Positions 6,237 through 8,718 of a DNA stretch of 8,718 nucleotides are shown here, piece after piece (positions within the stretch are counted from its first letter, which is position 1; each line of letters begins with the position of its first letter). The notes beneath the pieces are model-generated. The model saw only the letters and a program-made list of their open reading frames with translations. It did no database searches and was not told where the DNA came from. Location: assembly GCA_027035735.1 (NCBI GenBank), contig JALVUH010000075.1, positions 1-8,718 on the forward strand, in the 5' to 3' direction. A program made the position numbers and the translations under genes. The stretch is from Nautiliaceae bacterium. Lineage in GTDB: Bacteria; Campylobacterota; Campylobacteria; Campylobacterales; Nautiliaceae.

Positions 6237-8053
6237 AACAATTTGTTAATTTAAAAACAAAAGTCTCTCGTTTTTTTGCGGGAGATGAATTAATTATTAT
6301 TGATGAGAAAAATAGAATTTTTTATTTTGATGATACTTTTAAACTAAAAAAGGCATTTAGGTTTAAATTGCCTGATAATAAACCTGATGAAAATGGTGTA
6401 AAATTTTCACATTCTGGAAGATATGTTTTAATTGCTGTCAATAAAACTCTTACTCTTTGGAATTTGGAAGAAAAAAAACATATTGCTACTTTTACTTCTC
6501 ATAAAAAAGATATTTTGAGTGTTGCTTTTAGTAAAGATGATAAATATTTTGCTTCTGGTGATATTGATGGAGAAGTTTATGTTTATAACAAAAAATTGAA
6601 AAAAAAAGTTTATGAGCTTAAAAAACATAGAGATTTTATTACAGATTTAAGTTTTTATGAAGATAAAAGTCATTTGGTAGGTGGAGGATATGATAAATGT
6701 GTGATTTTTTATAATTTAATTACTCTTGATAAAAAAGATAAATATGAACATATAAAACCGGTAAAAAAAGTAGAAAAAAATAATTATCTTATAAGCGTAG
6801 ATGAAATTTCTACGGTTGTAAATTGGGATACATTAAAAAAACAATTTAAAGATATTACTAAATTTTATAAAAAATTTAGAGATTTTGTTATGTATAGAAA
6901 TTATCTGTTAATTTCTACTGATAAAAATATTATAATTTATAATCTTGATGATTTTACTATAGAAAATGATAATTTTTTGGAAGATGAAAATATATATAAA
7001 ATTTCTATTTTTAAAAATTTTTTAATTATTTCAAAAACAAATGGAGAAATTTATTTTAAGAATCTATTTGAACAAGAGAGTGAATTTTTAGATTTTATTA
7101 TTAAAGAAGAATATAAAAAAGCATTTGAACTTATAGATAAAAATCCTTTTTTAAAATTTTCTAAAGGATTTGAGAGATTAAATAAATTAATTGAGCTTAA
7201 TATAAAAAAAGCAAAAGAACTTTTTTTAGTTGATGAAGCAGCAGCACTTGAAATTTTGGATAAATTTTTATTAGTGCCTCAATTAAGAGCAAAAATAGAA
7301 AAAATAATAGAAGATTTTAAAAATTATAAGAAATTTGTTTTTGCTATAAAAAATCAAAATTATCCTTTAGCCTATCTTTTGGCAAATAGATATCCTTTAC
7401 TTAAAGAAACAAGATATTATAAATTACTTGAGAAAAAATGGGAAATAACTTTTGAAAAAGCTAAAGAATATGCACTAAATGGTGATGTCTCAAAAGCAAA
7501 AGAATTACTTGAACCTTTTATGGGTGTGGATGAAAAACTTCCTTTAATTGAACTTTTATTAAAAGAAGCAGAAATTTTTAGAATATTAAAGGAAAAATTG
7601 GCGAAAAGAGATTTTAAAGGCTTTTTTGCAATAGTTAAAAATCATCCTGAGCTAAAAGAGACAAAAGAATATGAAAAAATAATAAATTATGCAAATAAAT
7701 TATATGAATTTGCAAACAGGTTTTTAAAAGAAGAAAAATTTGAAAAAGCAAAAAGAGCTGCATTAATATTGCAAGAGATAGAGGGATTTGAAGATAAAGC
7801 AGAAGATATTATTGAAAAAGCTGATATTTCTCTTAAATTTTTAAATTTTATTTCTCAAAAGAAATATAAAGAGGCAATTGAGCTTAGCGAACTTTATCCC
7901 TTTTTAAAAGAGTTAAAAAGCTATAAAGAGTTAATTAAAAAACATAATGATATTTATGAAAGAGTTGAAGAATTATTAGCAGAAGGAAAAAATTCTCAAG
8001 CAAAAGAGCTTATGGAAAAAGAAGGAATTGTTAATAAAAGAGTTAATTTTTAA
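6233..8053 (+). CDS. WD40-type beta-propeller fused to a four-repeat alpha-solenoid, function unknown
   Basis: The 606-residue product has no signal peptide or membrane segment and should be cytoplasmic. Residues 1 to about 284 are WD40-like and can be divided into about seven blades. The clearest are at about 50-88 (FSHSGRYVLIAVNKTLTLWN), 89-130 (SVAFSKDDKYFASGDIDGEV) and 131-173. Later blades are degenerate, ending in NWD, IIYN and IYFKN. Residues 285-606 are all-helical and comprise four tandem units of 83-84 residues. Such proteins are usually assembly platforms, so a scaffolding role is likely, but the partner is unknown. The nearest candidate partners are the phasin-like protein before it and the exported protein after it. 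ATG 6233 overlaps the previous stop (ATGA) and has no Shine-Dalgarno, so translation probably depends on coupling. The next in-frame Met is residue 220. The gene contains A8 and A9 runs. The WD40 call is firm; the function is not known to me. Confidence 0.85.
   Translation: MKQFVNLKTKVSRFFAGDELIIIDEKNRIFYFDDTFKLKKAFRFKLPDNKPDENGVKFSHSGRYVLIAVNKTLTLWNLEEKKHIATFTSHKKDILSVAFSKDDKYFASGDIDGEVYVYNKKLKKKVYELKKHRDFITDLSFYEDKSHLVGGGYDKCVIFYNLITLDKKDKYEHIKPVKKVEKNNYLISVDEISTVVNWDTLKKQFKDITKFYKKFRDFVMYRNYLLISTDKNIIIYNLDDFTIENDNFLEDENIYKISIFKNFLIISKTNGEIYFKNLFEQESEFLDFIIKEEYKKAFELIDKNPFLKFSKGFERLNKLIELNIKKAKELFLVDEAAALEILDKFLLVPQLRAKIEKIIEDFKNYKKFVFAIKNQNYPLAYLLANRYPLLKETRYYKLLEKKWEITFEKAKEYALNGDVSKAKELLEPFMGVDEKLPLIELLLKEAEIFRILKEKLAKRDFKGFFAIVKNHPELKETKEYEKIINYANKLYEFANRFLKEEKFEKAKRAALILQEIEGFEDKAEDIIEKADISLKFLNFISQKKYKEAIELSELYPFLKELKSYKELIKKHNDIYERVEELLAEGKNSQAKELMEKEGIVNKRVNF
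6264..6285 (+). other. Possible small mRNA hairpin early in the propeller gene
   Basis: TCTCTCG (6264-6270) can pair with CGGGAGA (6279-6285), seven pairs including one G-U, around an 8-base loop (TTTTTTTG). It lies in codons 11-18. No U-run follows, so it is not a terminator. A structure this GC-rich is unusual in this window but may be chance. Confidence 0.3.
7085..8050 (+). repeat. Four tandem ~84-residue helical repeats (protein level) in the propeller-solenoid gene
   Basis: Units are residues 285-367, 368-451, 452-535 and 536-606. Equivalent positions recur: Y294, Y377, F461, Y545 (steps 83, 84, 84), the prolines P305, P388, P472, P556 in 'YP-x-LKE'-like stretches (83, 84, 84), and A338, A422, A506, A590 (84, 84, 84). 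Each unit reads as two helix pairs. The DNA is not obviously repeated, so the duplications are old. Confidence 0.85.
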
Positions 8054-8062
8054 AGGTAAAAA

Positions 8063-8718
8063 ATGAGGAAATTTTTTGCAATTTTTTTAATAATATTTAG
8101 TTTTTTATATTCTAAAAATTTACAAATAATCAATCCAAATAGTTATTATTTAAAAGCAAATATAAATGAAATATATAATAAATTTTTAGCTTACAATGAA
8201 ACTAAAGCTCTTATTGCTCTTTTAAATACTTTTTTAAAAAATAAAAGATTTCAAGAATATTTGTATTTTGAAGAGATGGGACAAGTAAAAGTTTCTACTC
8301 TATCTTTATTGCAGCAATTAAAATATTTCCTTGAAGGATGGCCTAAATATACTAATACTTATTTTGATAATAATTCAAATTTAGCAGGAATTGAAAAAAT
8401 TTTAAAAGATTCAATTGAAAATGATCCTAATTTATTAAATATACCTCAAAATATAATAAATGATATGCAAAAATCTATAAAAAATCTTAAATTTTTTGAA
8501 ATTGTAAAAAATATAGAAATTAATTTAAATAAGCAAAATTTAAAAAATCCAAAAAATTTAAAAGAAATTTTAAAAAATTTTAATCTACTTTTTTCTTCTT
8601 ATGTAAATACTCTCTCTAAAATTAAATCTCCTCTTTTAGATAATTTTAATAGTAAAATAAAGGATAAACTTATTAGAGAATATAGAATTTATGCTAAAAC
8701 ATCTTTAATAAAAACAAT
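8063..8718 (+). CDS. Predicted exported protein of unknown function (partial, 3' end outside window)
   Basis: ATG at 8063 opens a frame that stays open to the window edge (218 codons). AAAGG at 8052-8056, overlapping the previous stop codon, is a good ribosome binding site six bases upstream. The first ~17 residues form a signal peptide: MRK, then a hydrophobic core FFAIFLIIFSFL, then a plausible cleavage site after YS (residues 16-17). The mature part is Asn/Lys/Leu-rich and appears mainly helical. Residues ~154-176 are low-complexity, with repeated Asn-Leu-Lys-type words. No lipobox cysteine, catalytic motif or known domain is visible. It starts 9 bases after the propeller gene and is probably co-transcribed, so it may be the periplasmic member of the same function. 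It is strikingly AT-rich compared with dxs. I do not recognise the family. Confidence 0.75.
   Translation, partial: MRKFFAIFLIIFSFLYSKNLQIINPNSYYLKANINEIYNKFLAYNETKALIALLNTFLKNKRFQEYLYFEEMGQVKVSTLSLLQQLKYFLEGWPKYTNTYFDNNSNLAGIEKILKDSIENDPNLLNIPQNIINDMQKSIKNLKFFEIVKNIEINLNKQNLKNPKNLKEILKNFNLLFSSYVNTLSKIKSPLLDNFNSKIKDKLIREYRIYAKTSLIKT

Noticed and set aside
6059..6628. Minus-strand open frames at 6059-6241 and 6428-6628
   Set aside because: Ser/Phe-rich antisense products of Lys/Glu-rich helical and propeller regions; shadows.
6233..8053. Propeller protein as the periplasmic NapL-type WD40 protein
   Set aside because: There is no signal peptide, no nap genes nearby, and it has a long helical repeat half, so NapL does not fit.

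Overview
The window is a tightly packed, single-strand (+) gene cluster from a very AT-rich bacterium. The gene order end of hisC, then fliF, fliG, fliH and dxs is the order I know from Campylobacterota (Campylobacter, Helicobacter and relatives). Low GC, Lys/Glu/Ile-rich proteins and the genes after dxs suggest a free-living, possibly vent-type member such as Nautiliales. That genus-level guess is inference; the phylum-level call is well supported by synteny and protein motifs.

Layout: 1-156 is the 3' end of hisC (histidinol-phosphate aminotransferase). 153-3607 encodes three flagellar base and export proteins: FliF (MS ring), FliG (rotor/switch) and FliH (export ATPase regulator). 3604-5421 is dxs, the first enzyme of the MEP isoprenoid pathway. 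5414-5953 is msrA (methionine sulfoxide reductase). 5943-6236 is a small phasin-like helical protein. 6233-8053 encodes a 606-residue protein that joins a WD40-type beta-propeller to four tandem ~84-residue helical repeats. From 8063 to the window edge runs an incomplete gene for a predicted exported protein that I do not recognise.

No intergenic space exceeds 10 bases. Six of eight junctions overlap (by 4, 8, 4, 8, 11 and 4 bases) and the other two leave 10 and 9 bases. I see no internal promoter, terminator, RNA gene, CRISPR array or mobile element, so the simplest reading is one long transcript whose promoter lies upstream of the window. FliF and FliH start with TTG. The propeller protein has no recognisable ribosome binding site and probably depends on ribosomes finishing the phasin-like gene.

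The first half is familiar biology. The least-described part is 5943-8718: a phasin-like coiled coil, a propeller-plus-solenoid scaffold (an arrangement like that of eukaryotic coat proteins) and an exported protein, all apparently co-transcribed with core flagellar genes. Base composition falls sharply in the last gene.
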